A DNA stretch of 64,000 nt from assembly GCA_026397725.1 (NCBI GenBank), contig JAPLUI010000318.1:1-64000 (forward strand). Reading direction: 5' to 3'. This document shows, piece by piece, positions 16,343 through 25,819 of the stretch; the first letter of the stretch is position 1, and each line of letters begins with the position of its first letter. A program made the translations under genes and the position numbers. The DNA comes from Verrucomicrobiota bacterium. Lineage in GTDB: Bacteria; Verrucomicrobiota; Verrucomicrobiia; Verrucomicrobiales; Akkermansiaceae. The notes beneath the pieces are model-generated. The model saw only the letters and a list, made by a program, of their open reading frames with translations. It ran no database searches and was not told where the DNA came from.

Positions 16343-18736
16343 ATGAAAAACACACATCTATTGGCAATCATCAGCGCAGGCCTCGGCATTGCGCACAGTT
16401 CTGTTAGGGCGGCGCCCGCGCCGCAGCGGGGCTTCATCAGTTCCAAGCCCGCCGAGACCTGGGAGCAGGCACTGGTGAGCGGCAACGGCAAGTTCGGCGC
16501 GTTGGTGATGAGCCAGCCGCTGGACGAGACGATCATTTTCAACCACGCGCGGCTGTTCATGCCGATCAATCCGCCGCTGCCGCCGATCGATAGCGCCAGC
16601 CATCTCAAGGAAATCCGCCAGATGTTCGCCGACGGCCACTATCAGCAGGCCTCCGACTTCGTCGTCGAACTGGCTAACAAGGCGAACTACGGCGCCAAAC
16701 GCTGGACCGATCCCTTCATTCCGGCGTTTGACCTGCTGGTGCACATGCAGGCCAAGGGCCCCGTCAAGGACTACCAGCGCTCCGTCGATTTCCAAACGGG
16801 CGTGGCGGCCGTGCGTTGGCAGGATGACCGCGGCGAATTCTGCCGCCGCTTGTTTGTGTCACGGCCGGATGATGTGGTGGTGCTGTCCATCACCGGTCCG
16901 GGCGGCGGCACGGTGGACTGCGATCTGCAGCTCGCCAAGCGGCCTTATGAAGGTGCCGGCGGCTGGTGGCCGGATTGGAATTTCAAGAACGGCATCAAGG
17001 AGGTGGCGATAGCCGCCGCGGACGGCTGCCTGAGTTATCGCAGCAGTTTCAAAAGAAGCTGGCCGGGCAGCCTGCAGGGTTACGAAGGCGCGGCGCGGGT
17101 GGCGGCCAAGGGCGGCAATGCCGTCGTTGAAGGCGACAAGATCGTGGTGCGCGGCGCGGATGAGGTGTTGGTCCTGCTCCGCATCGAACTGCTCAATGAT
17201 TTCGAGCAGTCGCGGATCCCGGCCATGAAACAGGACCTGGGACAAATCCAGGCGGATTTCCCCGGTTTGCTAGAGCGCCACGCGAAGGTCCACGGCGGGA
17301 TTTTCAACCGCGCCCGGCTTGACCTCGGTGGCAGCGCGGCCGACCACGCCCTGACCTCCGAACAACTGATCGAGGGATCACAAGTGGGCAAGCTGTCCCC
17401 GGCTCTGTTAGAAAGGGAGTTCGACGCCTGCCGTTACAACGTCATTTCCAGCAGCGGCGAGTTGTTTCCCAACCTGCAGGGCATCTGGAACGGCACCTGG
17501 GGGCCGCCCTGGTCGGCCGACTTCACCCTCAACGGCAACGTGCAGAGCGCGATTGCCGCCAACCTGTCGGCCAACATGGCCGAGTGCCTGGAACCATTTT
17601 TCCGCTATCTGGAATCGCACCTCGAGGAGTCCCGCGAGAACGCCCGGCGGCTGTATGGCTGCCGGGGCATCCACGTGGCATCGCGTGCCAGCAGTCACGG
17701 CTTGAACAACCACTTCGATGCCACCTGGCCGATGACGTTCTGGACGGCGGGTGCCGGTTGGGACTCCCAGTTCTACTATGACTATTATCTTTACACGGGA
17801 GACCGCGAGTTCCTCAGGAATCGCGCGTTGCCCTTCATGAAGGAAGCCGCGTTGTTCTACGAGGACTTCCTGTTCGAGGGACCCGACGGCAAATATGTGT
17901 TCAGTCCTTCCTACTCGCCGGAGAACAATCCCAAGAACAGTCCGTCACAGGCCTGTATCAATGCCACGATGGACATTTCCGTCGCCAAGGAACTGTTGAC
18001 CAACCTGATAGCCGCCTGCGAGGAACTCAGGACCGACGCGGCTGGTGTCCAGCGCTGGCGTGCCATGCTGACGAAGATGCCGGACTATATGATCGATTCC
18101 GAAGGCGCGGTGAAGGAGTGGACCACGCCGCTGCTGGAGGAAAACCAGGCGCACCGGCACTGCTCGCACCTCTATGCCGTGTTCAACGGCATGCCGGCGG
18201 AGATTGCCTCTAGCGAAAAGCTGAAAAGGGCGTTCCAGGTCGCGTTGGAAAAGCGCTTTGAAATCCGCCGCCAGCAGCACGGCGGCGAAATGGCCTTCGG
18301 TCTCGTGCAATTGGGCCAGGCGGCATCCAGCCTGCGCGACGCGGCGTTGTCGTACGACGTCGTCGATTGGCTGGCCAACAATTACTGGTATCCGAATTTC
18401 GTCACCACCCACAATCCCAAATCACTCTTCAACACGGACCTCTGCGGCGGGTTGCCGGCCATCATCATCAAGATGCTCGCCGAATCGCAGCCCGGTTGGA
18501 TCGAACTCCTGCCCGCGCTGCCGAAACAATGGCCGGCGGGCAGGATTGATGGCGTGCGCTGCCGCGGCCAGATCGAACTGCGCAGCCTCGTCTGGAACGC
18601 GGAGCGAATCACCGTCACCTTGCAGGCGGATCGCGTGCAGCGCGTGGAACTGCGCTCCCCCGGCGCCAAGGGCGTTCGATCCGTGGACCTTCCCAAAGGA
18701 CAGGCCGTGACCGTGGAGATCGTTCGGACCCAATAG
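16343..18736 (+). CDS. GH95-family alpha-L-fucosidase-like protein
   Basis: The 797-residue secreted protein has a signal peptide (M-K-N-T-H-L-L-A-I-I). The N-terminal beta-sandwich opens with E-A/Q-L-V-S-G-N-G-K-F-G-A-L-V, and an (alpha/alpha)6 barrel contains the GH95 landmarks L-Q-G-I-W-N (about 380), S-H-G-L-N-N-H-F-D-A-T-W-P and S-P-S-Y-S-P-E-N-N (about 517). H-R-H-C-S-H-L-Y is near 599, and the C-terminal L-P-A-L-P-K-Q-W sandwich is present. The length matches the family, so it is judged complete. The AAAGGA at 16330-16335 supports the start. GH95 members hydrolyse alpha-1,2-fucosyl (some alpha-L-galactosyl) linkages. It is followed after nine bases by the GH43 gene, so it is probably co-transcribed. 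Confidence 0.85.
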   Translation: MKNTHLLAIISAGLGIAHSSVRAAPAPQRGFISSKPAETWEQALVSGNGKFGALVMSQPLDETIIFNHARLFMPINPPLPPIDSASHLKEIRQMFADGHYQQASDFVVELANKANYGAKRWTDPFIPAFDLLVHMQAKGPVKDYQRSVDFQTGVAAVRWQDDRGEFCRRLFVSRPDDVVVLSITGPGGGTVDCDLQLAKRPYEGAGGWWPDWNFKNGIKEVAIAAADGCLSYRSSFKRSWPGSLQGYEGAARVAAKGGNAVVEGDKIVVRGADEVLVLLRIELLNDFEQSRIPAMKQDLGQIQADFPGLLERHAKVHGGIFNRARLDLGGSAADHALTSEQLIEGSQVGKLSPALLEREFDACRYNVISSSGELFPNLQGIWNGTWGPPWSADFTLNGNVQSAIAANLSANMAECLEPFFRYLESHLEESRENARRLYGCRGIHVASRASSHGLNNHFDATWPMTFWTAGAGWDSQFYYDYYLYTGDREFLRNRALPFMKEAALFYEDFLFEGPDGKYVFSPSYSPENNPKNSPSQACINATMDISVAKELLTNLIAACEELRTDAAGVQRWRAMLTKMPDYMIDSEGAVKEWTTPLLEENQAHRHCSHLYAVFNGMPAEIASSEKLKRAFQVALEKRFEIRRQQHGGEMAFGLVQLGQAASSLRDAALSYDVVDWLANNYWYPNFVTTHNPKSLFNTDLCGGLPAIIIKMLAESQPGWIELLPALPKQWPAGRIDGVRCRGQIELRSLVWNAERITVTLQADRVQRVELRSPGAKGVRSVDLPKGQAVTVEIVRTQ

Positions 18737-18745
18737 CTCACATCA

Positions 18746-21328
18746 ATGAAACAGGTGATTATATCAATCGGCACAGGGCTTGTCCTTCAACGCCAAGTCC
18801 CCAGGTGGAAAAACCGGATTCTGCCGTGGTTTGCGCTGTTGTTGTTAGGTGGTCTCTCCTGCATGGCCGGATCTAACGGCTCTGAGGAGAATCTGGCCCC
18901 GCTGGGGAAGGCCTCGACTTCGTTTGTGTCCGAGGGCGACAACCTGGCCGCGATTCAACGGACCGACGATCCCGCCGACTCCCGGGTCGTGCCGGGAGAT
19001 CAATACGACAATGTCGGGGGCGGCGGTGCGCAGTGGATACAGTACGAGTTCACCAGGTTCCAGGAGCTTGCCGCCAGCGAGGTTTATTGGGCGGAGGACG
19101 GCAGCCGCATTCATCCGCCGAAGCAGTTCCAGATTCAGTATCGGAAGGACAACAAGTGGGAAACGGTCATCAAGCCGGAGACGCTGGGCCTGGAGCCGAA
19201 CCAATACAACCGGATTGCCTTTGGGCCCGTGAACACCAAGATGATCCGGTTGGAAATGACACCTGATCGCGGCTTCACGGGCGTCAAGCGCTGGAGAGTC
19301 CTGGGTCGGCAATCGCCGGAACAACCGAACGAAGCGCCGGTCATCAGCATGGGTTTGGGTTACTACACCATTCTTCCTAACAAGATTCTGCTTGCCAGCA
19401 GTGTCACCGATGAGGATCCCGCTGCGCTGGTTTGCGCTTGGACCAAAGAGAGCGGGCCCGGGGAGGTGAGGTTCGAGAAGCCGTCGGCGCCAATTACCTA
19501 TGCCACCACCGCCACACCCGGGAAATATGTTTTCAAACTGAAAGCCAGCGACGGCCAGCTCTCAGCGGAAGAAACCACAACTGTCAAGGTGTACGAGTCC
19601 GGCGCCTATTATGGAAATCCCATTCTGCCGGGAATGTTTCCCGACCCGCATATTCTGTGCGACAACGGGAAATTCCATATCTTTGCCACCTCGATGGAAA
19701 ACCAGGCCAGCGCGTACGGCCGGGCCTCGGTTTGGATCTCGGAGGACTTCGTCAATTGGAAGATGCAGCTCAACAATTGGCCGGCGTACGGCCAGTTCAA
19801 CGGAGACATTTGGGCGCCGGACATCTTGAGGAAGGGGGACAAGTACTACCAGTTCATCACGCGCTCGGGCGGCTACGACACCTGGCTCGCGGTCGCGGAC
19901 AGCCCAACCGGCCCATGGAAAAATCTGCGGGATGACAACACCCCGATCGTAAGCGGGGGCGGGAAAGCGGGCCGGATTGTGGCGGCTTACAACATGGACT
20001 CGAACCCGTTCATCGATGACGACGGGCAGGCCTACATGTATTGGGGCTGGGCGGAATCGATGGGCGCGAAGCTTACCCCGGACCTGAAGGCAATCGACGG
20101 GGAGGTGCACTTCCTCAAAGGCACCAAATGGCTGCCGAGCGGGGGGGATGTCCCCCAGTGGCTCACGGTCGATCTGGGCGAACCGACCGAGATCACCCGG
20201 ACCAAATCCTCACCCGAGTTCAAGCACCTTCCATACGGGTATATGATCGAGACCTCGACTGACGGCACGGCCTGGAGCCTCTTCGCGGACCGGACGACGA
20301 ATCGGACCGAACTGCCAGGGGACGGATACGTGGATAACGGGGCGGCCAAGGCGCGCCATGTGCGGATCACCATGACATTTTGCAGCGGGAGTTGGGCCGG
20401 GCTCTACGATTTCAGCATCTTCTCGGGAGACAAGCTGGTGTCGCTGAACAAGCCGGCAACGGCTTCCTCTTCGCGCGGGCCGGGGGCCGAGCCGAAGAAC
20501 GCGGTGGACAGCTCGAACGGCCCATACCTTGCTGATTTCGTGGAAGGTTCCTACATGATCAAGCGCAACGCAACCTATTATCTCCTGTATTCCACAGGCG
20601 CGTTGCATGACGGCTCATATTCGGTCCACTACGCGATGAGCCAACACCCGTTGGGCCCATTCATCACGCCGTCCGATAATGTTGTCCTGAAGATGAACGA
20701 GGAGAAGACCACGCAGGGCCCCGGCCACAATTCCGTCCTCAAGTTCAAGGACCAGTATTACATTGTCTATCACCAACACAACCAGCCGCATGAGGAGGCG
20801 GGAGGCATTTTCCGGCAGGCCTGCGCGGATAGAATGGAATTCAACGCGGACGGCACCATCAAGCAGGTGGTGCCGACGCAGACCGGCGTGGGAGCATTGC
20901 AACCTTACCGCGACCCCGGCGTTGATGTGGCCCGGGGCAAATATGCGCGGGCGTCCGGTTTTCAAAAGGGAACCTACGCCCCCGAGTATGCCCTCGATCA
21001 CAACTTCGCCAGCAAGTGGCGTGCGGCCAGCAACGTTTACCCGCAGTGGCTCATGGTCGATCTGAACGGCACTTTTGACATCGCCCGCACCGAGACCAGC
21101 TTTGAATACCCCACCTTGGCCTACCAATACAAGATCGAGACTTCGTTGAACGGCAAGGATTGGGAAATGTATTCCGACCGGACGGCCGAGTTCCCCGTCA
21201 CGGTGAGTCCGCAGTTCGATCGGCAGGTGGCGAGGGCGGCCTTTGTGCGCATCACGATCACCGGCTGCCAGCGGCCCGAGAACGCAGCCGGGATGTACGC
21301 GTTCAAGGTTTTCGAGGCTTCCCGGTGA
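18746..21328 (+). CDS. GH43-family glycosidase with three discoidin-like domains, one nested in the propeller
   Basis: The 860-residue secreted protein begins with an N-terminal anchor-like or signal segment. A discoidin-like domain follows (about 45-190; A-S-E-V-Y-W-A-E-D-G), then an Ig-like linker. The GH43 propeller opens at F-P-D-P-H-I (base Asp, near 298), with D-S-N-P-F-I-D-D-D-G (near 418) and the general acid in V-E-G-S-Y-M-I-K-R (near 600). A discoidin domain (P-Q-W-L-T-V-D-L, about 470-590) is inserted between the second and third catalytic elements, and a third discoidin domain closes the protein. All catalytic motifs are present. The family includes arabinofuranosidases and xylosidases; the exact specificity is not readable. 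Confidence 0.82.
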   Translation: MKQVIISIGTGLVLQRQVPRWKNRILPWFALLLLGGLSCMAGSNGSEENLAPLGKASTSFVSEGDNLAAIQRTDDPADSRVVPGDQYDNVGGGGAQWIQYEFTRFQELAASEVYWAEDGSRIHPPKQFQIQYRKDNKWETVIKPETLGLEPNQYNRIAFGPVNTKMIRLEMTPDRGFTGVKRWRVLGRQSPEQPNEAPVISMGLGYYTILPNKILLASSVTDEDPAALVCAWTKESGPGEVRFEKPSAPITYATTATPGKYVFKLKASDGQLSAEETTTVKVYESGAYYGNPILPGMFPDPHILCDNGKFHIFATSMENQASAYGRASVWISEDFVNWKMQLNNWPAYGQFNGDIWAPDILRKGDKYYQFITRSGGYDTWLAVADSPTGPWKNLRDDNTPIVSGGGKAGRIVAAYNMDSNPFIDDDGQAYMYWGWAESMGAKLTPDLKAIDGEVHFLKGTKWLPSGGDVPQWLTVDLGEPTEITRTKSSPEFKHLPYGYMIETSTDGTAWSLFADRTTNRTELPGDGYVDNGAAKARHVRITMTFCSGSWAGLYDFSIFSGDKLVSLNKPATASSSRGPGAEPKNAVDSSNGPYLADFVEGSYMIKRNATYYLLYSTGALHDGSYSVHYAMSQHPLGPFITPSDNVVLKMNEEKTTQGPGHNSVLKFKDQYYIVYHQHNQPHEEAGGIFRQACADRMEFNADGTIKQVVPTQTGVGALQPYRDPGVDVARGKYARASGFQKGTYAPEYALDHNFASKWRAASNVYPQWLMVDLNGTFDIARTETSFEYPTLAYQYKIETSLNGKDWEMYSDRTAEFPVTVSPQFDRQVARAAFVRITITGCQRPENAAGMYAFKVFEASR

Positions 21329-21428
21329 GCACCTCGTTTATCTAACATGAACACTCCATGAAGTTCGGTCGAATGCCAGGTTTTACGTCGGCCATTATTG
21401 CGAAATTCTCAAAACAATGCAACATGCG

Positions 21429-23237
21429 ATGAAGATGAAGATGAAGGCAATGTGGTGCGCGGTGGTGGCTGGTATGTGTTGCCTGCTCACGCCATGTGTA
21501 AGCTGCGGAGCGGAGTTCGGGCCGGGGGTCACGGTGGGGGACGTCACGCTCGGGTTCGATGCCGTTACCCGGACTTTCATGGTTTCCCACGCGCAAACAG
21601 GCATGATACGCTCGCTCGTCGGCCCGGATAAGTTCATCAACGCCTGCTGGGGCACACCCGTCGAGGCGATGGGCCTTGTCAACGGGTCGCGGACCGGCGG
21701 CGACAGCGGCCTCGCACCGCACGCCATCGAGGTGGTTCTGCGGTGGAACTTCCTGAGCAACATCGCCTGGTGGTGCGACCCCGACGCCGCCGCCAACCTC
21801 TTCAAGGCCCCGCTCGAACGGGTGCGGCTCAACGCCCAGGCCCGCGTTCTAACTGGTCAACAGTTTCTAACGGATGACCTCTGGACCAAGGTGGAACCCG
21901 CGTCATGTCGGGTTTGGCAGCAGTCGTTCCCGTCACTCGACATCCGCCCGGCCAATCTTTATCCCGTCACAGACCTGCGCCGCTACGATCTTTTCGACCT
22001 GCGCATCGCCAAGCCGTGGGGCACCTGGGATGTGGTCGGCCTGTTCAACTGCGACGGCCACGCAGTGGAGAAGACGCTGGACCTGGCGCGCCTTCCGTTA
22101 GATGCCGCGGCTGTCTATGTTTTCGACTATTGGCACAACAAGTATCTCGGACGCTTCCCGCGTGATGCCAAACTGCCCGCCAAAATGGCCGCTTTCGAGG
22201 GCTGCTTGTTCTGTGTGGTGCCCGCGCCCGACGAGCGGCCCGTGCTCGTCTCGACCAGCCGGCACCTCAGCCAGGGCGGCCTGGACCTGGATATGTTGGA
22301 ATGGAAACAGGATGGATCCAACTGGACGGTCACCGGCAAGTCCACCCATCTCATCAAGGGCGACCCGTATGAACTCGTGTTTGTGGCAGGCAGGTTCGCG
22401 GCGAGGTCCGGAACCTCACCGGGCGGCAAGATTTCGCTCTCACGCGGCGAGGGCGTGGCACGGGCAAAAATCCTGCCTAACGAAAGCGGCGGGGCCGAGT
22501 GGCGGATTGTCTTCGCACCGGTCACCGAAGGTTTGTTAGACACAACTCCGCTGTCACTGGACCTCGCGCCGGGTGCGTCCGGCGAGCTGACCCTCCGGAA
22601 CCTGGGACCCAAGCCGGTGCGCTTCACCCTCAAGTCCTCCGAGCCGCGGGTGAAGATCACGCCCAACCAGGGAGAGATCGGTCCGTGGCCCGCAACAACC
22701 AGGGTGACGCTCGCGGCCGACCTGGCGGACGTCGAACCGGGCAAGTCTCTAACAGCCATGGTGGCGGTGGAAACCCCGGGCACGCCGCCTAACAGCGTGC
22801 AAGTCATTGCCCGGGCGCCCTTGCCCGTCAACCTGGCACGCGACGCCAAGGCAACGGCCTCGTCGATCTGGGGTCCCGAGTATGATGCGGCCAAAGCCAT
22901 CGACGGCGACCCGGACACCCGCTGGAGCAGCCGTGACGGCGACAAGGAGGGAGCCTGGATCGAATTGGCATGGGACCAGCCTGTTCTGTTAGACCGGGTG
23001 GTGCTCGACGAGTACCTGAATGAGGGCTCCCGCGTCCAGGCGTGGAATCTGCTGGCAGGCAAGGGCGAACTCGAGGAAATCGCCAAGGGTGAAGGCATGG
23101 GCAACCGCAAAACGGTGGAACTGCCGACGCCCGTGGAAGCCCGGCGACTGAGACTGCTCATCGAGAAAGCCTCCGTCGTGCCGACCCTCAAGGAGATCGA
23201 AGTCGGCCTCCGCAAGAAACCCAAAGAGAGGAAATAA
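21429..23237 (+). CDS. Alpha-galactosidase-like protein lacking most of its catalytic barrel
   Basis: The protein (602 residues from ATG 21429; ATG 21417 is possible) has a signal peptide of the same style as the gene at 42.4 kb (A-M-W-C-A-V-V-A-G). About 45 residues of N-terminal beta-sandwich follow. At roughly 21,620 the sequence jumps in frame to W-G-T-P-V-E-A-M-G-L-V-N-G-S-R-T-G-G-D, a motif from late in GH27/36-like barrels. The catalytic barrel between these points is missing. The rest is intact: C-terminal sandwiches and a closing discoidin domain (A-K-A-I-D-G-D-P-D-T-R-W-S-S, about 490-600). It could at most bind carbohydrate. Compare the intact 790-residue relative at 42,376. Confidence 0.65.
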   Translation: MKMKMKAMWCAVVAGMCCLLTPCVSCGAEFGPGVTVGDVTLGFDAVTRTFMVSHAQTGMIRSLVGPDKFINACWGTPVEAMGLVNGSRTGGDSGLAPHAIEVVLRWNFLSNIAWWCDPDAAANLFKAPLERVRLNAQARVLTGQQFLTDDLWTKVEPASCRVWQQSFPSLDIRPANLYPVTDLRRYDLFDLRIAKPWGTWDVVGLFNCDGHAVEKTLDLARLPLDAAAVYVFDYWHNKYLGRFPRDAKLPAKMAAFEGCLFCVVPAPDERPVLVSTSRHLSQGGLDLDMLEWKQDGSNWTVTGKSTHLIKGDPYELVFVAGRFAARSGTSPGGKISLSRGEGVARAKILPNESGGAEWRIVFAPVTEGLLDTTPLSLDLAPGASGELTLRNLGPKPVRFTLKSSEPRVKITPNQGEIGPWPATTRVTLAADLADVEPGKSLTAMVAVETPGTPPNSVQVIARAPLPVNLARDAKATASSIWGPEYDAAKAIDGDPDTRWSSRDGDKEGAWIELAWDQPVLLDRVVLDEYLNEGSRVQAWNLLAGKGELEEIAKGEGMGNRKTVELPTPVEARRLRLLIEKASVVPTLKEIEVGLRKKPKERK

Positions 23238-23245
23238 CAAAAACC

Positions 23246-25753
23246 ATGAATGATACGAACATCAACTGGAAACACATCATGATTCATCAAGCGGCAAGGA
23301 TTTGCGTACGGATTTTCAAGCAGTCACACTGGGCGGTCACCGGGCTTCTGGTGGCCCTGGCAGCGGCAGGGAAAGCGGAATCGCCTGGCCCAAACCAGCA
23401 ACCGCTGGGCATTGTCACTGATCCGTCCGCAGCGGAAGACTTCACGTGGATGCGTGGGGCGAACTATGTACCGTCTTTTGCACGCAACGATGTGCAGACG
23501 TGGATGGATTACGACGCGGCCGTAGTGGACCGCGAGTTGGGCTACGCGGCCAAGTTGAAGCTGAATTGCGTCCGTGTCTTTCTCCAGGCGGCCGTTTATG
23601 AGCGTGACCCGAAGCGGTTTCTAGATAACTTCGAGAGTTTCCTCAGCCTTTGCGAGAAGCACCACATCCGGATGATGCCCGTGATTTTCGATTCCTGTTT
23701 CGGCGGGTTCCCGGACCTGGAGAAGTATCGCGACCTGGACTGGATGGCCTGTCCCGGCCAGAACCGCCTTGGGCCGGAGCACTGGCCAGCCATGGAGAAA
23801 TATGTCCGCGATGTGGTGGGGAGGCACAAGGACGATAAGCGCATCGTGATGTGGGACGTGATGAACGAGCCGACCTGCACCTCATTCAACAAGCCGGAGG
23901 ACAAGAAGGTGATCTGGAACTTCCTCGACCACTTCCTCGACTTCGTGCGCCAGCAAGACCCGAAGCATCCTCTTTGCGTCGGCGTGGAGGGCAGCGGCTT
24001 GATCGGCCAGATCGCCGGCAAAGTGGACGTGCTCTGCTTCCACAATTACCAGAAGAACTTGCGCGACGACATCCGCTACGTGCAGAAGCTGGGCCGCGAG
24101 CTGGGCAAGCCGGTCATCATCAACGAGGTCGTCATGCGCCCGCAGCAGCCGTTCGATTTCGCCATGCCGATTCTGCGCGAGGAGAACATTGGCTGGGTCT
24201 TCTGGGAACTGATGTTCGGCAAGACGCAGTTCACGCGCGATGCCAATTCAATCCAGGGCATTGTTCATCCCGACGGCACTTACCGCGACATTCGCGATGC
24301 CGCTGCCGTGATGAACATCAGCGTGGCGGAGGCAAAACAGCTTTTGCCCAATAGCCGCTGGACGTCGGACGAGGCGTGGGAATGGTATAAGAAGCAGCCG
24401 TGGATTGTCGGGTTCAATTACGTGCCCAGCACGGCGGCCAACACGACTGAGTTCTGGTCGGCGGAAACCTTCGACGAAAAGACCATTGACCGCGAACTCG
24501 GCTGGGCCGCGGGGCTGGGGTTCAACTCGTGCCGCGTCTTCGTGCAGTACCTCGTTTGGAAGCAGGACGCAGCAGGGCTCAAGCAGCGTCTGAACACGTT
24601 TCTTGCGCTCACCGGCAAGCACGGCCTGACGACCACGCTGGTGCTGTTCGATGATTGCGCCTTTGGCGCCCCGGCGCAGACCGAGCCGTATCTCGGCAAG
24701 CAGCGCGATCCCATTCCCGGCATGATCCTCCCGAGCTGGACGCCCAGCCCCGGCCATAAGACAATTTCAGACAAGGACAAGTGGCCCGACTTGGAAAAGT
24801 ATATCAAGGACCTCGTCGGCGCTTTCCGCGAGGACAACCGCGTGCTGATGTGGGACCTCTACAACGAGCCGTCCGTGTCGCTGCCGCTGGTGGAGGCGAC
24901 GTTCGGCTGGGCCCGCGCCGCACAGCCTTCCCAGCCGCTCACCATGGGGCCGTTTGGCGGGCCGGCCGAATTCAGCCGTCGGCAGATCGAACTCTCCGAT
25001 GTGATCAGCTTCCACTTCTACGGCAACTACGAGGGCTTGCGCGGCCAGATCGCCAGCTACAAGACGCATCTGCGGCCGGTCATCAACACCGAATGGATGG
25101 CGCGGCCTACTGGCAGCCAATGGGAAACCGACCTGCCGCTCTTCAAGTTAGAAGCGGTGGGCTGCTACAACTGGGGACTGGTCAACGGCCGCACGCAATG
25201 CCAGTTCGCTTGGTCTGATCAGCGTGACACGCCGGAGCCAAAGGTCTGGTTCCACGATCTTTTTCACCGGGACGGCAGACCCTACGATCCTGCGGAACAC
25301 GCAGTGATTCGCAAGACAACGGCTAACAAAGCCATCGACTGGAGCGCCGCCGACTACACGAAGCCGCAAGCCAAACCGGGCCAGCCCGGGCACACTGAGG
25401 ACGGCATCAAGTTCTCCGACGGCTGGACGCGTTGGACGGGCGCCGGTCCACGCAACGACCGCCTCCATTACTCTAACACGGAAGGCCCGACCGCCACTTG
25501 GGAGTTTCAAGGGGCGACGGTCACGCTGGTCCACAAGACCGGCCCCGACTGCGGGCTGGCCCGGATCCTCATCGACGGCCAGCCAGCGCCAGAGGCGGAG
25601 ATCGATACCTACTCGCCTGTCGTCGACTGGAACCATCGCACGGTCCTGGCCACGAACTTGCCCGTCGGCCGGCATATCGTCACCGTGGTGACCTTGGGCA
25701 AGAAGAACGCCAAGTCCTCGGACGCCTACGTTCAGGTGGTGGGTCTTGAGTAG
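23246..25753 (+). CDS. Tandem GH5-like protein with two TIM-barrel glycosidase domains
   Basis: The 835-residue secreted protein contains two homologous barrels. The first (about 65-365) has W-D-V-M-N-E-P-T (acid/base Glu near 212) and P-V-I-I-N-E-V-V (nucleophile near 295). The second (about 390-660) has W-D-L-Y-N-E-P-S (near 540) and P-V-I-N-T-E-W-M (near 617). Both opening segments share the pattern G-x-N-Y-V-P-S followed by D-R-E-L-G-x-A-A. A C-terminal strand domain of about 140 residues follows. Both catalytic glutamate pairs are preserved, so both domains may be active. The family (clan GH-A, GH5-like) includes mannanases and glucanases; the substrate is not readable. A strong AGAGGAAA lies upstream. 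Confidence 0.75.
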   Translation: MNDTNINWKHIMIHQAARICVRIFKQSHWAVTGLLVALAAAGKAESPGPNQQPLGIVTDPSAAEDFTWMRGANYVPSFARNDVQTWMDYDAAVVDRELGYAAKLKLNCVRVFLQAAVYERDPKRFLDNFESFLSLCEKHHIRMMPVIFDSCFGGFPDLEKYRDLDWMACPGQNRLGPEHWPAMEKYVRDVVGRHKDDKRIVMWDVMNEPTCTSFNKPEDKKVIWNFLDHFLDFVRQQDPKHPLCVGVEGSGLIGQIAGKVDVLCFHNYQKNLRDDIRYVQKLGRELGKPVIINEVVMRPQQPFDFAMPILREENIGWVFWELMFGKTQFTRDANSIQGIVHPDGTYRDIRDAAAVMNISVAEAKQLLPNSRWTSDEAWEWYKKQPWIVGFNYVPSTAANTTEFWSAETFDEKTIDRELGWAAGLGFNSCRVFVQYLVWKQDAAGLKQRLNTFLALTGKHGLTTTLVLFDDCAFGAPAQTEPYLGKQRDPIPGMILPSWTPSPGHKTISDKDKWPDLEKYIKDLVGAFREDNRVLMWDLYNEPSVSLPLVEATFGWARAAQPSQPLTMGPFGGPAEFSRRQIELSDVISFHFYGNYEGLRGQIASYKTHLRPVINTEWMARPTGSQWETDLPLFKLEAVGCYNWGLVNGRTQCQFAWSDQRDTPEPKVWFHDLFHRDGRPYDPAEHAVIRKTTANKAIDWSAADYTKPQAKPGQPGHTEDGIKFSDGWTRWTGAGPRNDRLHYSNTEGPTATWEFQGATVTLVHKTGPDCGLARILIDGQPAPEAEIDTYSPVVDWNHRTVLATNLPVGRHIVTVVTLGKKNAKSSDAYVQVVGLE

Positions 25754-25819
25754 GCGAGCACCAAGAGAAAAGACACGACATCAGCCATGAACAATGTGAT
25801 AATCAACAGGAGGATTTTC

